From the NCBI GenBank assembly GCA_022823625.1, contig JAJEHQ010000039.1, forward strand, positions 1 to 39,017: a stretch of 39,017 nt of DNA, given 5' to 3'. Both the position numbers and the translations under genes were made by a program. The notes beneath the pieces are model-generated. The model was given only the letters and a program-made list of their open reading frames with translations. It did not search any database and was not told the origin of the DNA. This document shows positions 26,836 to 35,278 of this stretch, one piece after another (position 1 is the stretch's first letter; each line of letters opens with the position of its first letter). The DNA is from Gammaproteobacteria bacterium (lineage in GTDB: Bacteria; Pseudomonadota; Gammaproteobacteria; Arenicellales; JAJDZL01).

Positions 26836-28098
26836 CTATTTCCTTTTCATTCTGACTGGTAAACGCTTGATCCCACCGACAAAGTTCGACCGAACATATT
26901 CCGCTTCACCGACAAGTTCGATAGTATCAACGCGTTTGACCAGTTCCTGCAGCAACACACGCAATTCCAATCGGGCTAACCACATTCCCAGGCAAACATG
27001 AGGTCCACCCTGTCCAAAAGCCATGTGCCGATTTGGCGTACGCCGCAGATCGACCTCAAACGGTTTTTCGAACCGACTCTCATCCCGGTTGGCAGATATG
27101 AACCAATAAACCACCTTGTCACCTTCTTTAACCTTTTTCCCGTGCAACTCGAATTCTTCAGTCGCTGTTCGGCGAAAATGCATCGTAGGTGAAGCCCAGC
27201 GAATGAACTCTTCAGTTGCGGATGCCCACAATCTGTTGTCTGCGTTTTGCAGCATGGCAAGCAGCTCCGGCTTTACCACCAACGCGTGCATTGAAGCGGA
27301 AAGGGTATAACGCGTCGTATCATTTCCTGCCGCCACCAATAAACAGAAAAAGTTTCGAAATTCCGTATTACTAATGACTTCTCCCTGTTCATTTGGCTGG
27401 AGAATCAGATGCAACACACCTTCAGTATCATTTCTTGCGGCTTTTTCCTCCATCAGTTGCTTGGCATAACTGTAAAGTTCAGCACCTGCTGGGGACCGAA
27501 ACGGCATGAATCGAAACTCGTCGGTATCCGCTTTATCCGGCACATAGTTAGAATATTCAGGATCTGTGTTGGCAATCAACTCGTCCCCTTTTGTCACCAG
27601 CCAATCAAGGTCTTGCGCTGGCAATCCGAGAACTCTACCTAGCATGCGCATCGGCAACTGCCGACTGATCAGATAAGAAGCATCAAATTCATCGTTAGAT
27701 AATGCGTTTTCAAGAATGTCCACGCACAGATCGCGAATCAGAATTTCCAGCTGATCAATTACTTTTTTGGAAAAAGCCTCGTTTACAAGCTTTCGAGTGG
27801 CCGAGTGTTCAGGCGGATCAGTCTCCTGAAATGTTCGTCGCGCTAGGTACTCCTCTCGACTTTGGTCTTCCATCCGAATCCCGTGAGCGGAACTTAGAAG
27901 TGACGGGTTTCGATTGTGCTTCAGTATGTCATCGTATCGAGTCAGGGACCAATAGCCCTTGTACTGGCCTCCATCACACCATGCCACAGGGTCTTCCCGG
28001 CGCATACGTGCAAACGTATTGTGAGGAGCGCCATTGACAAACGAGTCATGGTTAGAGAGGTTCGCGTAGCCATCATCACTTGGATGCCAAATTGTCAT
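26836..28098 (-). CDS. Cytochrome P450
   Basis: 420 residues, a soluble bacterial class I P450. The I-helix AGNDTT is at 257-262 (oxygen activation), ExxR at 297-300, and the haem-binding loop FGQGGPHVCLG with thiolate ligand Cys369. It needs a ferredoxin and a reductase; neither is encoded nearby, so redox partners must come from elsewhere. The likely role is hydroxylation or O-/N-demethylation of an aromatic or terpenoid substrate. AGGAC lies about 7 nt before the ATG. Its partners are the GS-like ligase downstream and the ADC-like gene 87 bp upstream, all on minus. Confidence 0.95.
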   Translation of the reverse strand: MTIWHPSDDGYANLSNHDSFVNGAPHNTFARMRREDPVAWCDGGQYKGYWSLTRYDDILKHNRNPSLLSSAHGIRMEDQSREEYLARRTFQETDPPEHSATRKLVNEAFSKKVIDQLEILIRDLCVDILENALSNDEFDASYLISRQLPMRMLGRVLGLPAQDLDWLVTKGDELIANTDPEYSNYVPDKADTDEFRFMPFRSPAGAELYSYAKQLMEEKAARNDTEGVLHLILQPNEQGEVISNTEFRNFFCLLVAAGNDTTRYTLSASMHALVVKPELLAMLQNADNRLWASATEEFIRWASPTMHFRRTATEEFELHGKKVKEGDKVVYWFISANRDESRFEKPFEVDLRRTPNRHMAFGQGGPHVCLGMWLARLELRVLLQELVKRVDTIELVGEAEYVRSNFVGGIKRLPVRMKRK

Positions 28099-28185
28099 GC
28101 TGTCCTAACCTCTCAATCTGGGTGAGCAAAATAAGACATCAATTTCAACGTGCAAATTGTTTGTTCGACGTTTCACAAATTCAAT

Positions 28186-28995
28186 TTATCCAATTTCAGG
28201 TAGATTCCGGCGCCTCAGTGTGGTACCACTTTTCCACGAAAAAGCTAGTTCTCGCCAGTATCCGGCGATGTTCTCGATCGGCTGTAGGCGAGTCAGTTCT
28301 TCCACCGGAGAATCAAATAGTTGCAGATCAAATTTTCCTGTAAAGGAACGCCCTACTTCTGCCTGATAAGCACTCATGGTTACCAGCTCATCCAAACTGT
28401 CTTCGCCAACACCTTCGATTGACGGCATCCACCGATTGTGCAGCATAGGATGGCTATTTACAAATCCTGCATGATCACACTCTTCTGTAATTTCAAAGGT
28501 CGCGTGAATAAGCTTGTGGTCATAAGCCGATACACTTGCTCCAAATCGGCCGCCTGGCTCAAGCCTGGGCCCAGCCTGTCCGACTGTTATCGGGCGCGAC
28601 ATGTAGATTGATGCGAGTTTTTTAGGATAGCCTTGGTGGTGCCCCCGAACCATAGCATAGTCTGAATCAACCCAAATATAGACACAGCGAGAGTAAGTTT
28701 TGTTTTGGTACTTGCATCTGACTACGACGAACACTTCCATATATTGGCTACGAGCCGGGTCAAGAATTTCGCTGTAGTCATCTCGACAGTTTTGCCAGTC
28801 AGCCCAAATCACAGCGACGGCACCGGGATGTTCATCAGCGGATTCAAGATAATCTGGGAGCAATTCAGCAACGTTTTCAGGTTTTGTCAAATATTCCAGC
28901 GTCAGTGTGGCACCCGAGTAGTGCCACGGAGTATCGGGTACCAAGGAGGCTTTACCTGTGGCACTTCGAGGAAACATGAAACCTTTCAGGGACAT
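28186..28995 (-). CDS. Acetoacetate-decarboxylase-superfamily protein
   Basis: 269 residues from the ATG at 28995; a longer frame to 29094 adds 33 residues without family similarity. GYPKKLASIYM at 122-132 carries the adjacent lysines (125/126) equivalent to Lys115/Lys116 of Clostridium acetobutylicum acetoacetate decarboxylase, where the first forms the Schiff base. YIWVDSDYAMVRG precedes it. The superfamily also contains aldol-type and cyclising enzymes (for example MppR), so decarboxylation is not certain. No good Shine-Dalgarno sequence is seen. It is divergent from the FAH-family gene and leads the ADC-P450-GS set. A role in processing the oxo-acid formed after ring cleavage is conceivable. 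Confidence 0.8.
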   Translation of the reverse strand: MSLKGFMFPRSATGKASLVPDTPWHYSGATLTLEYLTKPENVAELLPDYLESADEHPGAVAVIWADWQNCRDDYSEILDPARSQYMEVFVVVRCKYQNKTYSRCVYIWVDSDYAMVRGHHQGYPKKLASIYMSRPITVGQAGPRLEPGGRFGASVSAYDHKLIHATFEITEECDHAGFVNSHPMLHNRWMPSIEGVGEDSLDELVTMSAYQAEVGRSFTGKFDLQLFDSPVEELTRLQPIENIAGYWRELAFSWKSGTTLRRRNLPEIG

Positions 28996-29141
28996 CACAA
29001 TAACTTCATACTGTTCGATTAGGTCAAGAATGCAAATTATTTTAGGTTGATTGAGGAAGAATTCATTAGCTTTATTGGTATGATATGGTGCCATTCTGAA
29101 CTGAGTTCAGTAGCTGAGCCATGACAAACTTCGGAGGAAGT
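28996..29141. promoter_or_regulatory. Divergent promoter region of ADC-like and FAH genes
   Basis: 146 bp between the chosen starts. It contains AT-rich stretches around 29030-29090. CTGAACTGAGTTCAG at 29096-29110 is an almost perfect palindrome (CTGAAC-TGA-GTTCAG) just before the FAH gene, a plausible regulator site. Promoter hexamers cannot be fixed. Confidence 0.5.
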
Positions 29142-30038
29142 ATGAGCGAATATCGTCGAGTTTTGTTAGAGGGTTATCCGACAGTAATGCAGCGACAAGG
29201 GGATGAACTGGTAGCTGGAGATGGCCGTAGAATCGGAATTGAAGATGCTATTCATCTTGCACCTGTGGAACCTCGCAAAATCATCTGTGTGCACTTGAAC
29301 TACAAGAGTCGTGTAGACGAATTTATGACCAAACTTCCAGCCACACCCACCTATTTTCACAAGCCAATAACCGCTCTCTGTGGTCATGGAGCAGATATCG
29401 TTCGACCAAAGCGTTGTAAATGGCTCAACTATGAAGGAGAAATTGCCATCGTCATCGGTCGGTTTTGTCGAAATATCAGTCAAGCAGAAGCTGGAGATTA
29501 CATTGCCGGCTATTCAGTTTCAAACGACTACGGCCTGCATGACTTTCGCGATACCGATGCGGGCTCAATGCTGCGAGTAAAGGGTTCCGATACTCTATGT
29601 CCGGTCGGTCCAGCACTGGTAACAAACTGGGACTTTAGAAATAAGCGCATTCGTACCCTGGTTAATGGTGAAGTCAAACAAGACGGTAATACGAACGAAA
29701 TGGAATGGGACATGCATTATCTAATTGCCGACATAGCGCGAAACATTACTCTGGAACCAGGTGATCTGTTGCTTTCAGGAACTCCAGCCAATAGTCGACC
29801 AGTCGAACCGGGTGATGTCGTTACGGTTGAAGTCGAAGGCCTCGGATCTTTAACCAACACCATCGTAGAAGGCCCAACCGAGATACGAGACGATGTGGGA
29901 CACCAGCCTATGACAACAGAAGAAGTAGTATCAACCGCAATGGGTGGAGATTGGGAATTTCGAGGGATTCGGGCACCCCGAGGTCCTGGTTCGGCACATT
30001 ACAAGAGTCGGTTGGAAGACGATTCCGAATCAAACTGA
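29142..30038 (+). CDS. Fumarylacetoacetate-hydrolase-family protein (HpaG-like)
   Basis: 298 residues from ATG at 29142 (GGAGGA just upstream; the ATG at 29121 has no such site). The C-terminal FAH domain has KIICVHLNYKSRVDEF, YFHKPITAL and NYEGEIAIVIGR (metal-binding Glu pair), then YSVSNDYGLHDF, GSDTLCPVGPALV and GDLLLSGTPANSRPVEPGD. The family includes HpaG (decarboxylase/isomerase of the homoprotocatechuate route), fumarylpyruvate hydrolase and acylpyruvases. With hpaD- and hpaE-like genes in the same island, processing of the ring-fission product is the best reading. The single domain means it would cover only one of HpaG's two activities. With maiA nearby, a fumarylpyruvate-type hydrolase is the alternative. 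Confidence 0.87.
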   Translation: MSEYRRVLLEGYPTVMQRQGDELVAGDGRRIGIEDAIHLAPVEPRKIICVHLNYKSRVDEFMTKLPATPTYFHKPITALCGHGADIVRPKRCKWLNYEGEIAIVIGRFCRNISQAEAGDYIAGYSVSNDYGLHDFRDTDAGSMLRVKGSDTLCPVGPALVTNWDFRNKRIRTLVNGEVKQDGNTNEMEWDMHYLIADIARNITLEPGDLLLSGTPANSRPVEPGDVVTVEVEGLGSLTNTIVEGPTEIRDDVGHQPMTTEEVVSTAMGGDWEFRGIRAPRGPGSAHYKSRLEDDSESN

Positions 30039-30574
30039 GGATGTCAACAATACTACGGAATATTCCAACCGTCGATTCAGTGGTGGAACAGTCCCGCACC
30101 AATTAGGGTGCAGCAGAAACAAAGCAGCGAAAAAAAAAAGCAACAGAGCTAATCTGGTTTGCTCAGAACTCCTGTAATCACCGGCCTGCGGATTCGAATA
30201 ATGGCCTGTGAGTTTGCGGCAACTATCACAATGGCGGCTGTCGCTACAAATTCATGACGCTAACAGAGTGTAGCAGTGCCACTGCGAAGCCCACTGCGAG
30301 AATCAAGGAACTTGTAACGCGCTCGATAATCAGTGAGAATGAAGGATGCGTGTTGAAATTAAACTGGACGCGTCGCGTGCCCTGTTTGAGACTGTTGAGT
30401 TGATATTCACAGCTATTCGAACAAAAATGCTTGCCACATTTCAACACATTTTGACATCATAATCTTTTCGCCCTAATCACTTGCCTGTTGCGAAAGGAGA
30501 GCCAGCTCTACGGTATCATTGTTCATATTTTCTACATTGATGTCAATCATTTTTTAGAGATTCAAGAGTTAAAA
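30039..30574. other. Intergenic region before the dpp-type operon
   Basis: About 535 bp without a supported gene. A 67-codon minus frame (30244-30447) ends in a hydrophobic stretch, SLIIERVTSSLILAVGFAVA, faintly like the C-terminal tail of UbiB/ABC1 kinases; it may be a remnant but the match is too weak to call. The promoter of the transporter operon must lie near the right end. Confidence 0.4.
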
Positions 30575-32125
30575 ATGAAGAAATTGAAAATTAGTTTTGC
30601 AGTGCTTGTGGTTTTTGCATTTGTGCTTCCTGTGCAGGCAAAAACTTTGCGGCTTGCCTATGATGCAGATCCTGTTTCATTGGATCTTCATGAACAGTTG
30701 TCCGGAGGAACATTGCAGCTTTCACACATGGTCTGTGATCCTCTCTTGCGCTGGAATCAGGATCTCGGGTTTGATGCCAGGGCCGCAAGCAGCTGGGAGA
30801 GGTTGGATGAGACAACGGTGCGTTTTCACCTAAGAAAAGGCGTAAAACACCATTCCGGGCGTGAGATGACCGCGAAAGATGTTGTATTTACCTTCAACCG
30901 CCTCAAACAGAGTGAGGATTTCAAAGGAATTTTCGTCAACTTCACTGCAGCAAACGCAATTGACGACTACACTGTCGATTTAGTCACCGATGGTCCTTAT
31001 CCTCTTGTTGAACATACGGCAACCTATATTTTTCCGCTCGACAGTGAGTTTTACACTGGACAAGATGAACGTGGCAGAGACAAAGGAGAAATTGTTAAAC
31101 ATGGAGACTCATTCGCCTCTGTAAACGTTTCCTGCACCGGTCCTTTTACTGTTACTTCAAGGGAACAGGGCGTAAAGGTTGTGTTTGATCGGTTTGCCGA
31201 TTACTGGGATAGCGAGTCTCCAGGCAATGTCTCACAAATCATATTAACTCCGATCAAGGAAGATCCAACCAGAGTTGCCGCTATATTGGCAGGTGACATT
31301 GATTTTGCTGCACCAATTCCGCCCATTGACCTACAAAGAGTTGAAGAAACTGAAGGGGTAGATCTCGTCACCATGAGTGGCACCCGTATCATCACTTTCC
31401 AGCTCAATCAGGAACGGGTTCCAGCGTTTCAGGATGCTAGAGTTAGACAAGCGATCGTATATGCAGTTAACAATGAAGGAATCGTGAAAAAGATCATGAA
31501 AAACTTTGGGACTGCAGCTGCTCAACAGAGTCCGAAAGGTTATCTTGGTTACAACGAAAGCCTGAAACCTCGTTTTGATCTGGAAAAAGCCAAAGCACTG
31601 ATGGCAGAGGCCGGTTATGCGGATGGTATAGACGTCACGATGATGGCACCCAACAATCGCTATGTCAACGACGCAAAGATTGCCGAAGCTGTTGCAGGCA
31701 TGCTCGCAAAAATCAGTATCCGTGTTGACTTAACGACAATGCCAAAGGCGCAGTACTGGCCAAAATTCGATGAGCGGGCAGCTGACATCATGATGATCGG
31801 ATGGCATTCCGACACCGAAGATTCAGCGAACTTTTCTGAATTTCTTACCATGACTCCCGATAGTGACACCGGATATGGTCAGTATAACAGCGGGAGTTAC
31901 TCGAATGCTGAAGTTGACCGATTGGTTCTGGCAAGCGCTAAGGAAACCGACAATTCCAAACGTGCCGAAATGCTTCAGAGAGTCGAGCAGATTCTGCATG
32001 ATGAGGCAGCATTTGTACCGCTTCACTGGCAGGATCGAGCTTGGGCCGCTCGCTCAGGTGTCAACATTGCCGATATTGTCAATGTAATGAACTTTCCATA
32101 CTTGGGCGACCTGGTAATGGAATAA
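30575..32125 (+). CDS. dppA: ABC transporter substrate-binding protein, peptide/nickel/opine family 5
   Basis: 516-residue precursor. ATG at 30575 begins the signal peptide MKKLKISFAVLVVFAFVLP then VQA, with the mature start KTLRLAYDADPVSLDLHEQ. In-frame codons upstream (to 30488) would mask the signal peptide and are rejected. Family features include VRFHLRKGVKHHSGREMTAKDVVFTFNR and the C-terminal VPLHWQDRAWAAR. It binds its ligand in the periplasm; the family covers dipeptides, oligopeptides, glutathione, opines and nickel, so the substrate is open. It is followed by permeases and ATPases in standard order; the 225-bp gap before dppB is unusually long for the operon. Confidence 0.93.
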   Translation: MKKLKISFAVLVVFAFVLPVQAKTLRLAYDADPVSLDLHEQLSGGTLQLSHMVCDPLLRWNQDLGFDARAASSWERLDETTVRFHLRKGVKHHSGREMTAKDVVFTFNRLKQSEDFKGIFVNFTAANAIDDYTVDLVTDGPYPLVEHTATYIFPLDSEFYTGQDERGRDKGEIVKHGDSFASVNVSCTGPFTVTSREQGVKVVFDRFADYWDSESPGNVSQIILTPIKEDPTRVAAILAGDIDFAAPIPPIDLQRVEETEGVDLVTMSGTRIITFQLNQERVPAFQDARVRQAIVYAVNNEGIVKKIMKNFGTAAAQQSPKGYLGYNESLKPRFDLEKAKALMAEAGYADGIDVTMMAPNNRYVNDAKIAEAVAGMLAKISIRVDLTTMPKAQYWPKFDERAADIMMIGWHSDTEDSANFSEFLTMTPDSDTGYGQYNSGSYSNAEVDRLVLASAKETDNSKRAEMLQRVEQILHDEAAFVPLHWQDRAWAARSGVNIADIVNVMNFPYLGDLVME

Positions 32126-32350
32126 TTCGTTCGCAAACTACGGTGAAGGTGGTGCAATGTCCTCAATCTTCACCGTTGGTATCTTAAATCACCTGCAGAT
32201 TAGTTATCCATTCGGCATGCTGATTGACATGCGTCTATATACGACAGCTCCAGAAACTGACTGGTTTACCTCAAATAATTGCCGTAGTACTTGAGTGTCG
32301 AACCCAATCTCCCGATTTGTTCAACATAAAAACCTCTAAGATTTAGTGCC

Positions 32351-33325
32351 ATGTTTGCCTTCCTTGTGCGCAGACTCGGTCAAGCAATCCTTGTGATGCT
32401 GGTCATCAGTATTCTGAGTTTTTCCATCCAAGATGAACTAGGAGACCCACTTAGAGAATTGGTTGGCCAGTCCGTATCAGAGGAAATCAGGAATCAACTA
32501 CGAGACGAGCTTGGATTGAATGATCCATTTCTGGTGCAATACTGGCGATTTCTCAAGAACGCTGTTCAGGGTGATTTAGGGACATCCTATTTTTTCAAGC
32601 GACCCGCGCTGGACGTAATTCTGGACAAGCTGCCCGCGACCATTGATCTTGTTGTTGCTGCTACTTTCTGGATTATTCTATTTTCCGTTCCCGCGGGAAT
32701 GTTTGCTGCAATTCGGCCAAATCACTGGCTTTCGAAGCTATGCATGGGTTTGAGTATCCTTGGAATCTCCATTCCAGTATTTCTGACAGCAATATTTCTC
32801 ATTCAGATATTTGCGGTCAACCTCGGGTGGTTTCCAGCATACGGAAGAGGGGACACGGTTGTTCTGTTTGGAGGCTGGGAAACCAGCCTGCTTTCTCTGG
32901 ATGGATTATCCCACCTGTTATTGCCGAGTGTCTCATTGGCATCCGTAATTCTGCCGTTGTTTGTGCGGATAATTCGATCAGAAATGATGGAAGTGCTTGA
33001 AACGGAGTATGTCAAATTCGCGTGGGCGAAAGGACTGTCGAAGTATCGGATTTGGACGGTTCATGCGTTCAAGAATACGCTGCTGCCAGTGATTACTGTC
33101 GGAGGTGTGCAGCTTGGCATCATGGTTGCCTACACCATTCTCACTGAAACAGTCTTTCAGTGGCCCGGTATGGGGTTCATGTTTCTGGAAGCAATCAATC
33201 GCGTGGATACGCCGTTGATTGTCGCTTACCTGATTGTTGTCGGTTTGATTTTTGTCATTACCAACACCGTTGTGGACATCATTTACGGATTGGTGAACCC
33301 AATGGTTAAACTCACTGGAAGATGA
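32351..33325 (+). CDS. dppB: ABC transporter permease, DppB type
   Basis: 324 residues. N-terminal membrane helix after MFAFLVRRLGQAI, then a periplasmic segment with LGLNDPFLVQYWRFL and GDLGTSYFFKRP, five further helices, and the EAA loop EYVKFAWAKGLSKYRIWTVHAFKNTLLP that docks on the ATPase. These are standard for DppB/OppB. No convincing Shine-Dalgarno sequence precedes the ATG. The dppC-type gene starts 13 bp after its stop. Confidence 0.95.
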   Translation: MFAFLVRRLGQAILVMLVISILSFSIQDELGDPLRELVGQSVSEEIRNQLRDELGLNDPFLVQYWRFLKNAVQGDLGTSYFFKRPALDVILDKLPATIDLVVAATFWIILFSVPAGMFAAIRPNHWLSKLCMGLSILGISIPVFLTAIFLIQIFAVNLGWFPAYGRGDTVVLFGGWETSLLSLDGLSHLLLPSVSLASVILPLFVRIIRSEMMEVLETEYVKFAWAKGLSKYRIWTVHAFKNTLLPVITVGGVQLGIMVAYTILTETVFQWPGMGFMFLEAINRVDTPLIVAYLIVVGLIFVITNTVVDIIYGLVNPMVKLTGR

Positions 33326-33338
33326 AGTCTGATTCACC

Positions 33339-34280
33339 ATGACTGAACAAGTGTTGTTAGTACGACGAAACATCTGGCATCGAGTTCAGAACTCGGCAAT
33401 GTATTACAGTTTCGTTCACAATCGAACCGCAATGGTCAGTGCAGCGATTGTTTTCACTTATGTTCTACTCGCTGTACTTGCGCCGCTCATCGCACCCTAC
33501 AACCCGTGGGACTTAACCCAGTTCGACATCATGGACTCGGAAATCCCTCCGATAGGCAGTGTAGAGGCTGATTCACGATTCATGTTGGGTACGGACGCAA
33601 TGGGACGCGATATGCTCAGTGCGATGCTATACGGAACCGGCATATCGATTTTGATCGGCGTATTTGCAACTTGCCTGCAATTGGTACTTGGCGTCTCTAT
33701 TGGTCTGATAGCCGGATATTTCGGAGGCCGTCTTGATAGTTTTTTAATGCGTGTGGCTGATATCCAATTGTCCTTTACAACACTGATGGTCGCAATTGTA
33801 GTCCTTGCACTTTTTCAGGCAACTGTCGGACTTCGGCTGTATGAGGAGTTTGCAATTGTCGCAATCGTTTTGGTGATCGGACTTGCGGAATGGCCGCAGT
33901 ATGCGCGTACGGTGAGAGCCTGTGTATTGGCCGCAAAGAAACAGGAGTATGTCGATGCTGCCCGCGTCATTGGACTCCATCCTTTCACGATCATTTATCG
34001 ACACATTCTGCCTAACACTTTTTCACCGCTGCTAGTTATTTCCACAGTACAGGTTGCTAACGCGATCATTACTGAGGCTTCTTTGTCATTTCTCGGGCTT
34101 GGGATGCCTGTAACAAAGCCCTCTCTAGGTTCTCTGATCCAAAATGGGTTTCACTACGTTTTTAGTGGATCTTGGTGGATAACTACCCTTCCCGCAATCA
34201 CACTTGTGATTCTGATTGTGGCAATAAACCTGCTTGGAGACTGGTTGCGTGATGTACTCAATCCCAAGATTTATAACTAG
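33339..34280 (+). CDS. dppC: ABC transporter permease, DppC type
   Basis: 313 residues. It has the N-terminal cytoplasmic segment and helix of the OppC_N domain (VSAAIVFTYVLLAVLAPLIA), then FMLGTDAMGRDMLSAMLYG, the DppC hallmark, five more helices, and the EAA loop EYVDAARVIGLHPFTIIYRHILPN. It forms the heterodimeric channel with the DppB-type protein. Spacing of 27 bp to the ATPase gene supports one transcript. Confidence 0.95.
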   Translation: MTEQVLLVRRNIWHRVQNSAMYYSFVHNRTAMVSAAIVFTYVLLAVLAPLIAPYNPWDLTQFDIMDSEIPPIGSVEADSRFMLGTDAMGRDMLSAMLYGTGISILIGVFATCLQLVLGVSIGLIAGYFGGRLDSFLMRVADIQLSFTTLMVAIVVLALFQATVGLRLYEEFAIVAIVLVIGLAEWPQYARTVRACVLAAKKQEYVDAARVIGLHPFTIIYRHILPNTFSPLLVISTVQVANAIITEASLSFLGLGMPVTKPSLGSLIQNGFHYVFSGSWWITTLPAITLVILIVAINLLGDWLRDVLNPKIYN

Positions 34281-34307
34281 ATGGTACAAATTTGACGAAT
34301 TTCTCCA

Positions 34308-35276
34308 ATGACTCTATTGAACATTGAAAATCTGGAAGTGACTTTTCCGCTGCGAAGCGGATCCGTAACTGCGATTCGGGATGTCAGTTTCACAGTGGAT
34401 CAAGGTGAACGAATTGGAATTGTGGGTGAAAGCGGTGCAGGAAAATCAGTATCAGCGTTTGCCATACTGAATCTCATCAGCAAACCGGGATACATATCAG
34501 GCGGTCGAATTGAATTCGACGGAACGTTACTATCCGAACTAGACGAATCCACAATGCAGCAGATTCGCGGCAACCGAATCAGTATGATTTTTCAAGACCC
34601 TATGATGACATTGAATCCGGTGCTGAGTATAGGAACACAGATGGAAGAATCCATTCTTGCACATCGCAAAATCAGCCGGGCTGAAGCCCGCAATATTGCA
34701 GTTGACAAATTGAGAGCTGTTCAGATTCCATCGGCTCAAAAGCGACTTAAACAATATCCTCATGAATTGTCAGGCGGTATGCGGCAACGGGTTGTTATTG
34801 CAATTGCACTACTCACCGACCCGCAATTGATCATTGCTGATGAACCGACCACTGCACTGGATGTCACAATTCAGGCAGAAATTCTCGAACTTCTGCAGAA
34901 TTTGTGCAATGAATTCAACGTTGGTCTGATACTGATAACCCATGATCTTGGCGTTGTTTCCCAAGTGACTCAGAAAATCATTGTCATGTACGCCGGTGCG
35001 ATTATCGAGCAGGGTGACACAGAAAATATTGTCACCAGACCAAAGCATCATTACACCCGAGGTCTCCTGAAAGCGCTACCTGAAAACACCACACCGGGAG
35101 AGAAACTGAATCAAATAAACGGCGTCATGCCTACTCTACAAGACATTCCGCATGGGTGCTTGTTCCACAATCGCTGTGACATGGTGAAGGATGTCTGCAG
35201 AAAAGTACAGCCAAACTTACAGGGTATAGCATCGCACTCAGTTGCATGTCATTTTCCAATCAGTTACGAGGAATAA
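34308..35276 (+). CDS. dppD: ABC transporter ATP-binding protein, DppD type
   Basis: 322 residues. Walker A GESGAGKS, Q-loop MIFQDPMMTLNP, signature LSGGMRQR, Walker B LIIADEPTTALD and switch His in ITHDLG are intact. The C-terminal oligopeptide/dipeptide extension carries GCLFHNRCDMVKDVC with several cysteines and ends VACHFP; in related DppD/OppD proteins this tail can hold an iron-sulfur cluster. The stop is 2 bp before the next start codon, giving close translational linkage. Confidence 0.95.
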   Translation: MTLLNIENLEVTFPLRSGSVTAIRDVSFTVDQGERIGIVGESGAGKSVSAFAILNLISKPGYISGGRIEFDGTLLSELDESTMQQIRGNRISMIFQDPMMTLNPVLSIGTQMEESILAHRKISRAEARNIAVDKLRAVQIPSAQKRLKQYPHELSGGMRQRVVIAIALLTDPQLIIADEPTTALDVTIQAEILELLQNLCNEFNVGLILITHDLGVVSQVTQKIIVMYAGAIIEQGDTENIVTRPKHHYTRGLLKALPENTTPGEKLNQINGVMPTLQDIPHGCLFHNRCDMVKDVCRKVQPNLQGIASHSVACHFPISYEE

Positions 35277-35278
35277 GC

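Noticed and set aside
30244..30447. 67-codon minus frame with hydrophobic end, weakly like the UbiB C-terminus
   Set aside because: Resemblance limited to a hydrophobic stretch; no start signal; not enough to call even a pseudogene.
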